In this document: positions 1-8,900 of the stretch, one piece after another
How the letters are laid out: every line of letters starts with the position of its first letter
Numbering within the stretch: position 1 is the stretch's first letter
Assembly: GCF_030272615.1 (NCBI RefSeq)
Contig: NC_081409.1
Location: forward strand, 532,806,291 to 532,870,290
Direction of reading: 5' to 3'
DNA length: 64,000 bases
Source: Cryptomeria japonica
Lineage: Eukaryota > Streptophyta > Pinopsida > Cupressales > Cupressaceae
Made by a program: the position numbers and the translations under genes
Notes under the pieces: generated by a model
Seen by the model: only the letters and a program-made list of their open reading frames with translations
Told to the model about the DNA's origin: nothing
Database searches by the model: none

Positions 1-1140
1 TGGGTAGAGGTTGAGTCAAAACAAATGTTTTAACCATGTGGGAGGGTTTGAGGTAACCATTAATGGTTATTGGAGACTTTGGGGATTAAGTGGTTGAAGG
101 TTGAAAGCCTTCAATGGTTATCAAAGACTTTGAGCCATTTAGTGGTTGAAGGTTGGAAGCTTTCAAAGGTTATCCAAGACTTTGAGGGTTAATTTGTTGA
201 ACACACAAAGCATTAATTGCTTTTCAAAGACTTTGGAGTCTTTGAGAAGTGACTCCAATTTGCTTAGGAATGTGACAATATTTAGGGGATGGATTAGGCT
301 AATTAGGAAGAGTTTAGAAGAATCTAGAAGGGGTTTAGGCATACAAGTGGATTTTGTAGAAAAATGCAAGTGGGAGAAATTTTGGTATTTTCAATTAAAA
401 TAAAATCATTTATTTCAATTAAATGGTGTAATTTGCATTTGGATAAATATTCAAATAAATATTAATTTATTTAAATGAGAAAATGAAGATAAAGCATTTA
501 AATGCTTGAAGACTTTGAGGGAAACCATTAAAGGCTTGAAGACTTTAAGGAAAACCATTAAAGTCTTAAGAAGATTATAGAAGGAAGCCATCAAGTTTGA
601 AGACTTTAAAGCCATCAAGTTTGACTACTTTAAGGGAAACCATTAAAGGTTTCAAGTGGGTGAGGATAAATAGGATTTTAAATAAATAATTTATTTAAAA
701 TAGTTGTGCAACTTGCTTTTGTAGGAAAATACAAGTGGGTGGAGGATAAAGGTGATTTAAATAAATGATTTATTTAAAATAATTGTGCAACTTGCATTTG
801 CAGGAAAATGCAAGTGGGTGGAGGATAAAGGTGATTTAAATAAATGATTTATTTATTTAAATGTGAGAGGTGGGATTTTGGGGGTTTTAAATAAATATTA
901 ATTTATTTAAATGTGAGAGAAGATTTAATTAAATAAATATGATTTATTTATTTAATTAATGGTCTGAATTTGGTTAAGTGAATTAAATCAAATAAATTGA
1001 ATAATTTATTTAATTAATAGGAGAAGAGGGTTAAGATGAATTAATTAAATATTAATTTAATTAATTATTAATTGATGGTTAAATAATCAAATAAATACTA
1101 AGTATTCATTTAATTAAGTGGACAGATTTATGTGACTACA
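1..1140 (-). repeat. E1 3' LTR (partial)
   Basis: Same sequence as 14374-15513. On the minus strand the LTR begins TGTAGTCACA at 1140, directly after a polypurine tract. The remaining part, including its CA end, lies left of the window. Confidence 0.95.
420..1117. repeat. Array of short AT-rich palindromes in E1 LTR
   Basis: Successive short inverted repeats made of TTTAAATAAAT and ATTTATTTAAA-type arms, later ATTAATT/AATTAAT arms, separated by purine-rich spacers such as GTGAGAGAAGAT. The same array is at 14793-15490 in the other LTR. It lies in U3, upstream of the TATA box in element sense. Confidence 0.7.
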
Positions 1141-1153
1141 TTTGCCCCTCTTT
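1141..1153 (-). other. E1 polypurine tract
   Basis: Minus strand reads AAAGAGGGGCAAA immediately before the LTR start TGTAG. This is the plus-strand primer site for reverse transcription. Confidence 0.9.
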
Positions 1154-1185
1154 GAGACGGTGCGGTTTATCGCGTCGTTTCAAAG
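1150..1185. other. 15-bp hairpin overlapping the PPT of E1
   Basis: Arms CTTTGAGACGGTGCG and CGCGTCGTTTCAAAG flank a 6-nt loop. As plus-strand RNA all 15 positions pair, three as G-U. The equivalent hairpin of E2 (23369-23404) shows a G-C to A-U compensatory change at position 10. Confidence 0.75.
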
Positions 1186-1598
1186 AAAGAAAAATAGGTG
1201 TGAAGAAATGCCCCATAAAATGTAAATTTAATGGGTGGTATGCCCCCTCGAGAGATGGGCCAAATTTTGTTTTGAAAAATCGGGCGATCTCTCGAAAAAG
1301 AATGCAAAGCGGAGGGGAGGTAGAATAGAAGAAATTAGAACTAATGATGAAAGAATGGGAGAAAATGGAGTGAATATGAAGAAACAACAAGCCAGCGAGT
1401 ACCCTGAGGTCATGCAAGAGATACATAGCAGATGTAGTGTGGGGTTTGGATTGATGCTATACAATTGATCAAAATTGGTTGGACAATCTGGTGCAATCGG
1501 TTGAATTGCCCCGGTCAAGTCAAAGCGTGACAGTTGATGTCAGTTGGTCGCTTGGACATGATAAAGTCTGAGTAAGTGAATCAAAGTGACCTGATGGT

Positions 1599-1861
1599 GA
1601 CTTAGACAATTGATGTAATTGCCCGATGAAGTCAAGGTATATGAAGCAAAATACTCGTTGAGACGTAGACAATTGATGTAATTGTCCGTTGGATTGTGTT
1701 TGATTGGTTGATCAATTGATAGTATGTGCGTGTGATGGATGGTTGTGGGGAATCATGGTAGCCCCGTTGAGACTAGGTCATTGTGATAAATGCCTGATGT
1801 AGTCTAGGATTACCATAATCGATTACCTATTGAGACCCGAAGATACTTGATCAGAGTATCT
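1599..1861. repeat. Series of stem-loop units in E1 3' region
   Basis: Complementary arms: GACTT/AAGTC at 1599-1603 and 1629-1633; GACAATT/AATTGTC at 1668-1674 and 1680-1686; AGACTA/TAGTCT at 1770-1775 and 1800-1805; AGATACT/AGTATCT at 1841-1847 and 1855-1861. Units recur with GTTGAGAC before and GATG/GTCTAGG-like sequence after, but arm sequences differ while staying complementary. Confidence 0.55.
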
Positions 1862-3039
1862 GTTGATAGTCTAGGTGTGTGTGAGACGATGTATCTGTGC
1901 AGATAGAGTAACTTTCTTGACTTATTGGATGACTCAGGATAGGAAACACAATCCCTCCTAGTTAGAGATGGATGGTGATGAACGTGGCTTGATTAGGCTG
2001 ATTGGGACACGATGTAGGGTATGTGATGCTGATTATTGAGATGGGGAGGGTGGGGGGGGGTGCAATGTTAGATAGAAGAAATGGAGGACCTATTACATTC
2101 CTATGGAAGAAGAGGAAAATAGAGTATCCATTGTCATTACTATGTATGAATGATATGCAGCTATTTATGAATGTATGGATGGATGGAATGCAACGGAATG
2201 CAATATATACAAATGAGATGGAATGATGATCCATGGTGCATTATTTTTCATCATTGAGCTTTAAAATGTTGTAAGAAAATACAAGCAACTTGACATAAAG
2301 ATTCAAGATGACCAGAGTCTTTCTTACATGGATTTTGATATAGCAAGTTAATACAAGCAACTTGATATAATGGATCAAGTTGACCTGAGTATTGCTTGCG
2401 GAACAGATAAGGATTATCTCCTTTCATGCATGACTTGGATCGTCCTCCTTGATCTTAGGCTGATCATATCCTGAGACAAGTGCATACCGTACTAAGAAAT
2501 AAAAACCTTTATCCAAATTGGATGAGGAGGAACCAAAGAATGAGCATTGTACCTGTAAACAAACAATATATACATAAAGAATAAAGAATATGGATCCTTG
2601 GTAATGGTTCATGCTCATATGGTCGAGATATACGCTATAGTCAGCAAGCCGTAGTGATCTATGACTGCATTTGGCATAAGATCACGTAGCTTGGTGAACT
2701 TCCCACGTAGACACCATTAGTACATGCCCCAGAACTTCATCGGAAATAATGCGCAAACGATACAAAACAATGCTGAAATATCCCGATACAGATAAACAAA
2801 TGAATTACTCACGAATCAACCAAGCATTTGATAGCTTAACATAATTTTCTTGTCAAAGAAAATGTCATCTTGTCTTTGTTTTGGTAAGGAATGATGCATC
2901 CTTGTTGAAGACAGTTTGATTGTTGATGTTGAGTGTGTGGTTGATTGGTAAATGGTCATTGTGTGAGTAGTTTGTCAATGTTTATTTTGGTATCTGCATG
3001 GATGGGTATGTACAAGGTGTTGCCATGTTTTTTTGGGTG

Positions 3040-3218
3040 ATTTTCGATGGTTTTTCGATGTTTTTGGATTTTGTGTAATAGTTTTTGAATGTTTGTGGAT
3101 TTTGTGAGTCATTTTTGAATGTTTTTGATATTTTGTGAGACATTTTTGAATGTTTTTGTATTTTGCGAGACATTTTTGAATGTTTTTGTATTTTGCGAGA
3201 CATTTTTGAATGTTTTTG
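3040..3218. repeat. 30-bp T-rich tandem repeat
   Basis: About six increasingly regular copies of a unit containing GACATTTTTGAATGTTTTTG. The last three copies are nearly identical with a 30-bp period. Because 30 is a multiple of three, they give a spurious repeated peptide on the minus strand. Confidence 0.85.
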
Positions 3219-3439
3219 CCAATGAATCACCAGTAATGTAGAATCCACTTCCATCATCTAGATTGTAAGGGCATTGCCCCCAAGTTGGACATGATTTATG
3301 AAAAAGCGGGATGCTAGACGCATGAAGTACTTTCTTGGATGACAGATCAAATAACAAGCCATGGTTAGATGGATGGATGTGTGTATGTATGAATGTGATC
3401 GCAATGAGCCTGAAAGATACTGGAGCCATTGCCTTTACG

Positions 3440-3520
3440 AGTGGCGCCTGTTTGCCAGGTTTTCGCCATCGTACTTACCCAAGGTGCCACTGGAGTGGTT
3501 GTTCACCGTTTGGATGCATG
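3440..3520. other. Block conserved between E1 and E2 downstream of integrase
   Basis: Contains GGCGCCTGTTTGCCAGG, then a CCA...GTACTTACCCA stretch and GTGGTTGTTCACCGTTTGG. Closely similar sequence, partly re-ordered, is at 28020-28165 in E2. No ORF explains it. Confidence 0.55.
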
Positions 3521-3529
3521 ATTTTTCTT

Positions 3530-3638
3530 TACTTTTTTGAATGTTTTTGTATTTTCTTTAGGACATTTTTCTGAATGTTTTTGGTATTTTCTTTAGGACA
3601 TTTTTCTGAATGTTTTTGGTATTTTCTGATAGGCAGGG
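3530..3638. repeat. 35-bp tandem repeat related to the 30-bp repeat
   Basis: About three copies with a 35-bp period (CTTTAGGACA at 3556 and 3591), sharing the core ACATTTTTCTGAATGTTTTT with the repeat at 3040-3218. The two arrays bracket the conserved block. Confidence 0.8.
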
Positions 3639-3659
3639 GAGCCTGATGCTCTGTACAGC

Positions 3660-4763
3660 TTATGTGTAAAACCGTTTGAGGTGCATGCTGTTGATTGGAT
3701 CTGCGAGCGGTTCTCCTTCTGATGTAGCCAACTGATATGCCCCGGACCCGAATACAGTAGTGACAACATATGGGCCCAACCAGTTTGATTCAAACTTGCC
3801 TTGATGTTCTCTGTTTGGTTGGTTGCGAGGATTTTCTCGAAGAACAAGAGCACCTACCTCAAATGTACGAGATCTAACTCGGTGATTGTAGCTTCTACTC
3901 ATGCGCTGCTGATAGGCTTTGAGATGGTTGTATGCAGCTTGTCGCTTCTCATCAAGTAGCTCCAAGTCCTGAAGGCGTGAGACTCTGTATGCGTCATCAT
4001 CAATGAGATTGTGCAAGGAAACCCTTAATGATGGTATCTCGACCTCAATAGGCAAGATAGCTTCTGCACCATAGACCAATGAATAAGGAGTTGCACCTGT
4101 ACGGGTCCGAATGCTAGTTCGATATGCCCATAGCGCTGGATTCAATTGAACATGCCAATCACGGCCGGCATCATTGACTGTCTTCTTTAGGATCCTCAAT
4201 ATGTTTTTATTGGATGCTTCGGCCTGACCATTGCCTTGTGGGTAATAGGGAGTGGAAAAGCGGTGTTGGATATGAAATTTCTCACAAAGCTCACGGACAT
4301 CCTGATTTTTGAAAGGAAGACCATTATCTGTGACAATGGACATGGGCACACCATACCGGCAGATGATGTAATTGAGGATGAATGAGGCGATCTGCTTGCC
4401 GGTGACTTGGGTAAGTGGAACAGCTTCGATCCACTTGGTGAAATATTCGGTGGCGGTAATAATGAATTTATGGCCATTGGATGAAGATGGATGGATTTTA
4501 CCCACAAGATCAAGACCCCATTGACAAAAAGGCCATGGTGTTGTGATTGGTTGCAGTTCTTGAGCTGGTGCATGTATTAGGTCGCCATGAACTTGACATT
4601 TCTTGCATTTTTTGACAAAGTAGTAGGAATCCTTTTCCATAGATGGCCAATAATATCCAGCTCGCAAGAGTTTCTTGGCGAGTGATGGACCACTTGAATG
4701 AGTCCCGCAAATTCCTTCATGTACCTCTTCCAAAGCCTTTGTTATCTCACCTTGTTCCAGACA
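3660..4763 (-). CDS. pol: E1 integrase region of pol
   Basis: Encodes integrase, which inserts element cDNA into the chromosome. An N-terminal zinc-binding region ends in CKKCQ. The catalytic core shows GLDLVGK, TDNGLPF and the Glu of NGQAEASNK (D,D-E triad), followed by a C-terminal domain with EVGALVLREN and NWLGPY motifs and no chromodomain. It is in the same frame as upstream pol but separated by an in-frame TGA at 4764-4766, at a position where E2 has CGN arginine, so a CGA-to-TGA change is likely. The stop at 3660 matches the E2 end (RFYT). Confidence 0.9.
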   Translation of the reverse strand, partial: CLEQGEITKALEEVHEGICGTHSSGPSLAKKLLRAGYYWPSMEKDSYYFVKKCKKCQVHGDLIHAPAQELQPITTPWPFCQWGLDLVGKIHPSSSNGHKFIITATEYFTKWIEAVPLTQVTGKQIASFILNYIICRYGVPMSIVTDNGLPFKNQDVRELCEKFHIQHRFSTPYYPQGNGQAEASNKNILRILKKTVNDAGRDWHVQLNPALWAYRTSIRTRTGATPYSLVYGAEAILPIEVEIPSLRVSLHNLIDDDAYRVSRLQDLELLDEKRQAAYNHLKAYQQRMSRSYNHRVRSRTFEVGALVLRENPRNQPNREHQGKFESNWLGPYVVTTVFGSGAYQLATSEGEPLADPINSMHLKRFYT

Positions 4764-7700
4764 TCAAAGGAGAGTACCATCAAGACCGCGTCGGTATAGG
4801 GTTTCGGCAATAATGGTATATCGAGCAGTTTGGCGAATGAAGGTTTTACGTTGGTTATTTGATTGGTTGGGAGGAAGGGTGTGATCGCGGAGATAGGTGT
4901 AGAACTCACCGTACCATGGGGATTCAGAACCAACAAGGCAACATATCATTTCAGATTCGGGGATATCATAAGCCGGGATCCAAAGTTGTTCTACCAAGAA
5001 CTCGTAGCGTGTTGAATTCTGTGGAAGATCTAGTAGAGATGCGATGGTAGCCATGGCGTCAGCAGCTCGATTCTGATCTCTTGGTATCTGCTCAAAAGTG
5101 ATAGTAGTAAATGATGTCTTTAGACTGTCCACCATTTGCTTGTATGGCATGAGTTTATCATCTTTGGTCTGATATTCATTAGTTGCTTGTCGAATGACCA
5201 GTTGTGAGTCGCCATATACTTGTAGTTCTTGTAATTTCCATTGTACGGCTAACCTGAGTCCTGTGATCAAGGCCTCATACTCTGCTATGTTGTTTGTGCA
5301 TGGAAATGTGAGCCTGTAAGACTTCGGGATGCTATCACCTTGAGGTGTGATAAACAGAATGCCTGCCCCCGAGCCGTGCCTAGTGTATGAACCATCAAAA
5401 TATAGTTTCCATGGTTGTGCTTCTGTGATCATGAATATCTCTTCATCTGGAAAATTGGAAATGAGAGGATGATCGCCTATGAGTGGTGCATCAGCCAATT
5501 GATCTGCAATGACCTGACCTTTGATAGCTTTACGGTCCACATACTCGATGTCGAATTCACTTAGAATCATTACCCATTTAGCTAAGCGACCTGTCAATGC
5601 TGCTTTGTTAAGTAAATACTTGAGTGGATCAATCTTTGCAATGAGTTGCACCTTGTGTGTTAATAGATAGTGCCTCAGTTTAGTGGCTGCCAGGATTACT
5701 GCTAGGCAAGCTCGCTCAATAGGTGTGTAATTGAGTTCATAGCCCACAAGTGTGTGAGAGATGTAGTAAATAGCACACTCTTTTCCTTCTGCATTATGTT
5801 GTGCCAGTAGTACACCCAATGCTGTACTTGTTGCTGAGATATAGAGCAATAATGGTCTACTTGGATCTGGTGGCATCAGCAATGGTGGATTCATGAGATA
5901 GTCTTTAAGCGCCTGAAATGCTTGCTGGCATCTGTCATCCCACTGAAAGTGGATGTTCTTGTGTAGCAGGTGTGTGAATGGGTGACACTTATCAGCCAAT
6001 TGTGCAATGAATCTGCGGATAGATTGAAGCCGTCCTTGTAGTGTTCTTAGCTGACTGATATTCTTTGGAGGTGGCATGTCCATTATTGCCTTAACCTTTG
6101 CTGGATCGACCTCAATACCTTTGCTTGAGACAATGTATCCTAGAAGCTTCCCGGAGGTCACTCCGAAGACACATTTCTTTGGGTTGAGTCGAACATGGTA
6201 TTGTTCCAGTCTATCAAAGATTTTATCTAAGATGTGAAGATGTCCTTCTCTAGTAAGTGATTTTGCTAGTAAATCATCCACATAATCTTCCATTATAGTA
6301 TGCATCATGTCATGGAAGATGGTGGTCATTGCTCTTTGATAGGTCGCTCCTGCATTCTTTAGACCAAAAGGCATTACATTCCAGCAGTATGTGCCCCATG
6401 GACATGTGAAGGCTGTCTTATGTTGGTCCTCTGGTGCGATCTTTATTTGATTGTATCCCGAAAAGCCATCCATGAGTGAAAGCATGGCATGTCCTGCTGT
6501 CAAATCTACTATGATGTCAATATTTGGTAGAGGGAAGTCATCCTTAGGACATGCTTTATTTAGATCTCTGAAGTCTGTACAAATGCGGATGCCCCCTTTT
6601 GGTTTGCCAACTGGTACAATGTTGGAGATCCATTCTGCATAATCAATTGGTCTAATGAAACCAACATCCAGGAGTTTCTTGAGTTCTGTTTTGACTAGCA
6701 CGGCAATCTGAGGATGCATCTTACGAAGCTTCTGCTTGACAGGTTTGGCTCCTTTTGCTACTGTGAGATGATGCATGACTAAATCAGGATCAAGCCCAGG
6801 CATGTCTGCATATGACCATGCAAAGTTGATCTGACGCTGTTGGAAGAACTCTATAAATTGAGGCTGTTCCTCTGGAGTGAGAAGAGATGCCAGATGTATG
6901 ATATGAGGATTTTCAGGAGTCCCCACATTGTATTCTTTGGTTTCCTCAATGAGAATCGTCGATCGTTCCTGTTGTGTACTAGCAGGGAGAATGTCAAACC
7001 CTTCATCCTCAAGTGCCTCAGAGAGGTTTTCACCGTTGGATACGCTCTTTCTTTTTACTTTTGTTGGATCAAACAGTGCCACAGTGTGGTTTTCACTAGA
7101 AGATCCATGTTTTAATGTTATATTTTTGCAGCTGAAGGGTTTGGCATCCGCCCCGAAGTATGCTGCGCTATTAAGTTCAATGGCGAATCCAGCTTTGTGA
7201 TCCCCGCTTGGTAGATTATCCCTTAATTCCAAAAAGTCAATGATAGCCTCATCATTTTGGAAGAGGTCAAGACATGGGGGATTTGGTTGGTTCCATTCAA
7301 TGAGTTCAGGGTGGATAATGGGCATTACTTCATCAATTAAGTTAAGTGTGGGAGATGTATCAGTGAGGGTTAAGACAGTGTGGTGAAGGTCATTGATGGT
7401 ACTCTCCCTGTCAGAATCAGGCGTAGGATGAGACGTAGGGTCTGTGGAAGATGTTTCCAGCTCAGGTACCCAAGTGGTCTTTATCTGTGCTTCTCCGTAA
7501 ACAGGGATGTCTTTGCGGGGTGGAGGTGGTGATGTGTCTTCCTCATCTGAAGTGTTAAGTTGCACTGAATCGAATTCCCACTCATGTGAGTCGGTCTCTG
7601 AATCACTCTCCAGCATCCGATTGCTATACCATACTGGGATGTCTTTGGAGTTAAACACGGCAGGTGTGATTGGTTTATGTATCCTTGTAGTGATCGGTGT

Positions 7701-8900
7701 TGCAGGAATTGTGATGGGGTTTAATGGATTTGTCACTGGAAGTATCGGTAATGGTGACTCAGTGGCTTCTGCTGGAATTACTGGTGCCATAGATGTTGCT
7801 GCGGGTTCCAATATAGTTGCTGCTACAAATGGTGTTGCTGATAGGATTACTGGTTCGTTTGATGGGATGAGTGACATTGGTGATGGTGGAGTTGTGAGCC
7901 TTGAGGGGGCAGTGGGGATAGTGCTTGATGGTGCTTTGATTATGAAAGGTATCCTCTTTGCAGTAGGTGGGCAAAATGGTTTGCCGGGTTTTCCTTTGAA
8001 TCTGAGTTTAGGAAGGATCTCTTTTTCAAAGCCAAGGCCTGTATTACCTTTGGGCTTGAATTCTGGTAGTAGAGGTTCGTGTCGTCCTTGTTTGCAGTAT
8101 CCCAAAGCACTCTGACCATCATATCCCATTCTTTGCATAATGAGGAGGCCTTTGCCATATTGTTCCGTAGGAAGTGTAACTTGCGGTTTGTCAGTGGTGA
8201 TGGGATCTTTATAGATCCAGTCCGCTAGGTCCTCATCTTGTGTTTCTTCCTCTTGACTCTTTCCAAGGATGAAAGGCATTAAGGCACATGCTGGCGTGAT
8301 TAGTGGTTGCTGGAGTAACTGCTGTGGTTTACCATGTGTTCTAGGAGAAGTGGGCATTTGTCCCACACAAAAGAGTTGACTTAAGTTATATTCCCCGGGA
8401 CCTTCCTCTGCGACTTTCATCTTAAGCTTTTCTTGCTTGGGTATAGGGGTGTTCGAACTGGCAAGAGAGGCGGGATTTATATATGATGTGGAGGAAATGG
8501 CTTCTCTATTATTAGGAACGGTAATCTCTGGTTGATGGCTGATATTATGGCAAAATGCAAAGGGATTTGCATCGCCCAGGATTGTGATCTCGACCCCGTT
8601 ATGTGGGAACTTGATACATTGATGGTAGGTAGATGGAACAGCTTGCATGGCATGTATCCAAGGTCTCCCTAATAATAGATTATATGGCAGAGGAAGGTCC
8701 AGAACCTGACAAATGATATGCTTTACCACAGGGCCCACTCGGATTGGTAGTACCACAGCTCCTTTGGATGAACGCTCTGCATCATCATAGGCTTTGATGG
8801 TGATCTTCTTACGAGGATCCACTGATTCTATTGCATATCCCAATGCTGTGACCAACTGAAGTGTGCAAATGTTTAGGCCTGCTCCATTATCTATCAAGAC
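4764..8900 (-). CDS. pol: E1 pol: protease, G-patch, reverse transcriptase, RNase H, archaeal RNase H
   Basis: About 1378 open codons. In order: an aspartic protease motif LIDNGAGLNIC near the start (E2 has DGGAG); a G-patch-like segment near residues 245-292 (YGKGLL..MGYDG..LG..., ending GLGF); a Pro/Thr-rich linker; reverse transcriptase with DFRDLNKACP, DGFSGYNQI and catalytic YVDDLL near residue 870; a retroviral-like RNase H whose first catalytic Asp position reads LYISAT; then an archaeal-type RNase H with FDGSY, NIAEYEAL, GDSQLV and NRAADAMA. The dual RNase H identifies Tat. The segment is continuous with gag in frame and split from it by a single TGA (8901-8903). Confidence 0.93.
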   Translation of the reverse strand, partial: VLIDNGAGLNICTLQLVTALGYAIESVDPRKKITIKAYDDAERSSKGAVVLPIRVGPVVKHIICQVLDLPLPYNLLLGRPWIHAMQAVPSTYHQCIKFPHNGVEITILGDANPFAFCHNISHQPEITVPNNREAISSTSYINPASLASSNTPIPKQEKLKMKVAEEGPGEYNLSQLFCVGQMPTSPRTHGKPQQLLQQPLITPACALMPFILGKSQEEETQDEDLADWIYKDPITTDKPQVTLPTEQYGKGLLIMQRMGYDGQSALGYCKQGRHEPLLPEFKPKGNTGLGFEKEILPKLRFKGKPGKPFCPPTAKRIPFIIKAPSSTIPTAPSRLTTPPSPMSLIPSNEPVILSATPFVAATILEPAATSMAPVIPAEATESPLPILPVTNPLNPITIPATPITTRIHKPITPAVFNSKDIPVWYSNRMLESDSETDSHEWEFDSVQLNTSDEEDTSPPPPRKDIPVYGEAQIKTTWVPELETSSTDPTSHPTPDSDRESTINDLHHTVLTLTDTSPTLNLIDEVMPIIHPELIEWNQPNPPCLDLFQNDEAIIDFLELRDNLPSGDHKAGFAIELNSAAYFGADAKPFSCKNITLKHGSSSENHTVALFDPTKVKRKSVSNGENLSEALEDEGFDILPASTQQERSTILIEETKEYNVGTPENPHIIHLASLLTPEEQPQFIEFFQQRQINFAWSYADMPGLDPDLVMHHLTVAKGAKPVKQKLRKMHPQIAVLVKTELKKLLDVGFIRPIDYAEWISNIVPVGKPKGGIRICTDFRDLNKACPKDDFPLPNIDIIVDLTAGHAMLSLMDGFSGYNQIKIAPEDQHKTAFTCPWGTYCWNVMPFGLKNAGATYQRAMTTIFHDMMHTIMEDYVDDLLAKSLTREGHLHILDKIFDRLEQYHVRLNPKKCVFGVTSGKLLGYIVSSKGIEVDPAKVKAIMDMPPPKNISQLRTLQGRLQSIRRFIAQLADKCHPFTHLLHKNIHFQWDDRCQQAFQALKDYLMNPPLLMPPDPSRPLLLYISATSTALGVLLAQHNAEGKECAIYYISHTLVGYELNYTPIERACLAVILAATKLRHYLLTHKVQLIAKIDPLKYLLNKAALTGRLAKWVMILSEFDIEYVDRKAIKGQVIADQLADAPLIGDHPLISNFPDEEIFMITEAQPWKLYFDGSYTRHGSGAGILFITPQGDSIPKSYRLTFPCTNNIAEYEALITGLRLAVQWKLQELQVYGDSQLVIRQATNEYQTKDDKLMPYKQMVDSLKTSFTTITFEQIPRDQNRAADAMATIASLLDLPQNSTRYEFLVEQLWIPAYDIPESEMICCLVGSESPWYGEFYTYLRDHTLPPNQSNNQRKTFIRQTARYTIIAETLYRRGLDGTLL

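Larger units (their letters stand above)
1186..3659 (-). other. E1 3' non-coding region between integrase and PPT
   Basis: About 2.5 kb without a convincing ORF. The first 120 bp resemble the corresponding region of E2, including a shared ATGCCCCCTCGAGAGAT block. Stem-loop units lie at 1599-1861. A stretch near 2150-2265 resembles the sequence downstream of the mobile-domain gene in E2 (GCAATATAT, then ATCATTGAGCTT), suggesting that E1 carries the same 3' region without that gene. Two T-rich tandem repeats bracket a block at 3440-3520 that is conserved in E2. Confidence 0.6.

Noticed and set aside
3109-3429. Minus-strand ORF with a repeated KTFKNVSQNT peptide
   Set aside because: Produced by the 30-bp tandem repeat, whose period is a multiple of three; no homologue recognised.
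7507-8115. 202-codon plus-strand ORF
   Set aside because: Lies antisense to the E1 pol linker; low-complexity Gly/Val/Ser composition typical of a shadow frame.
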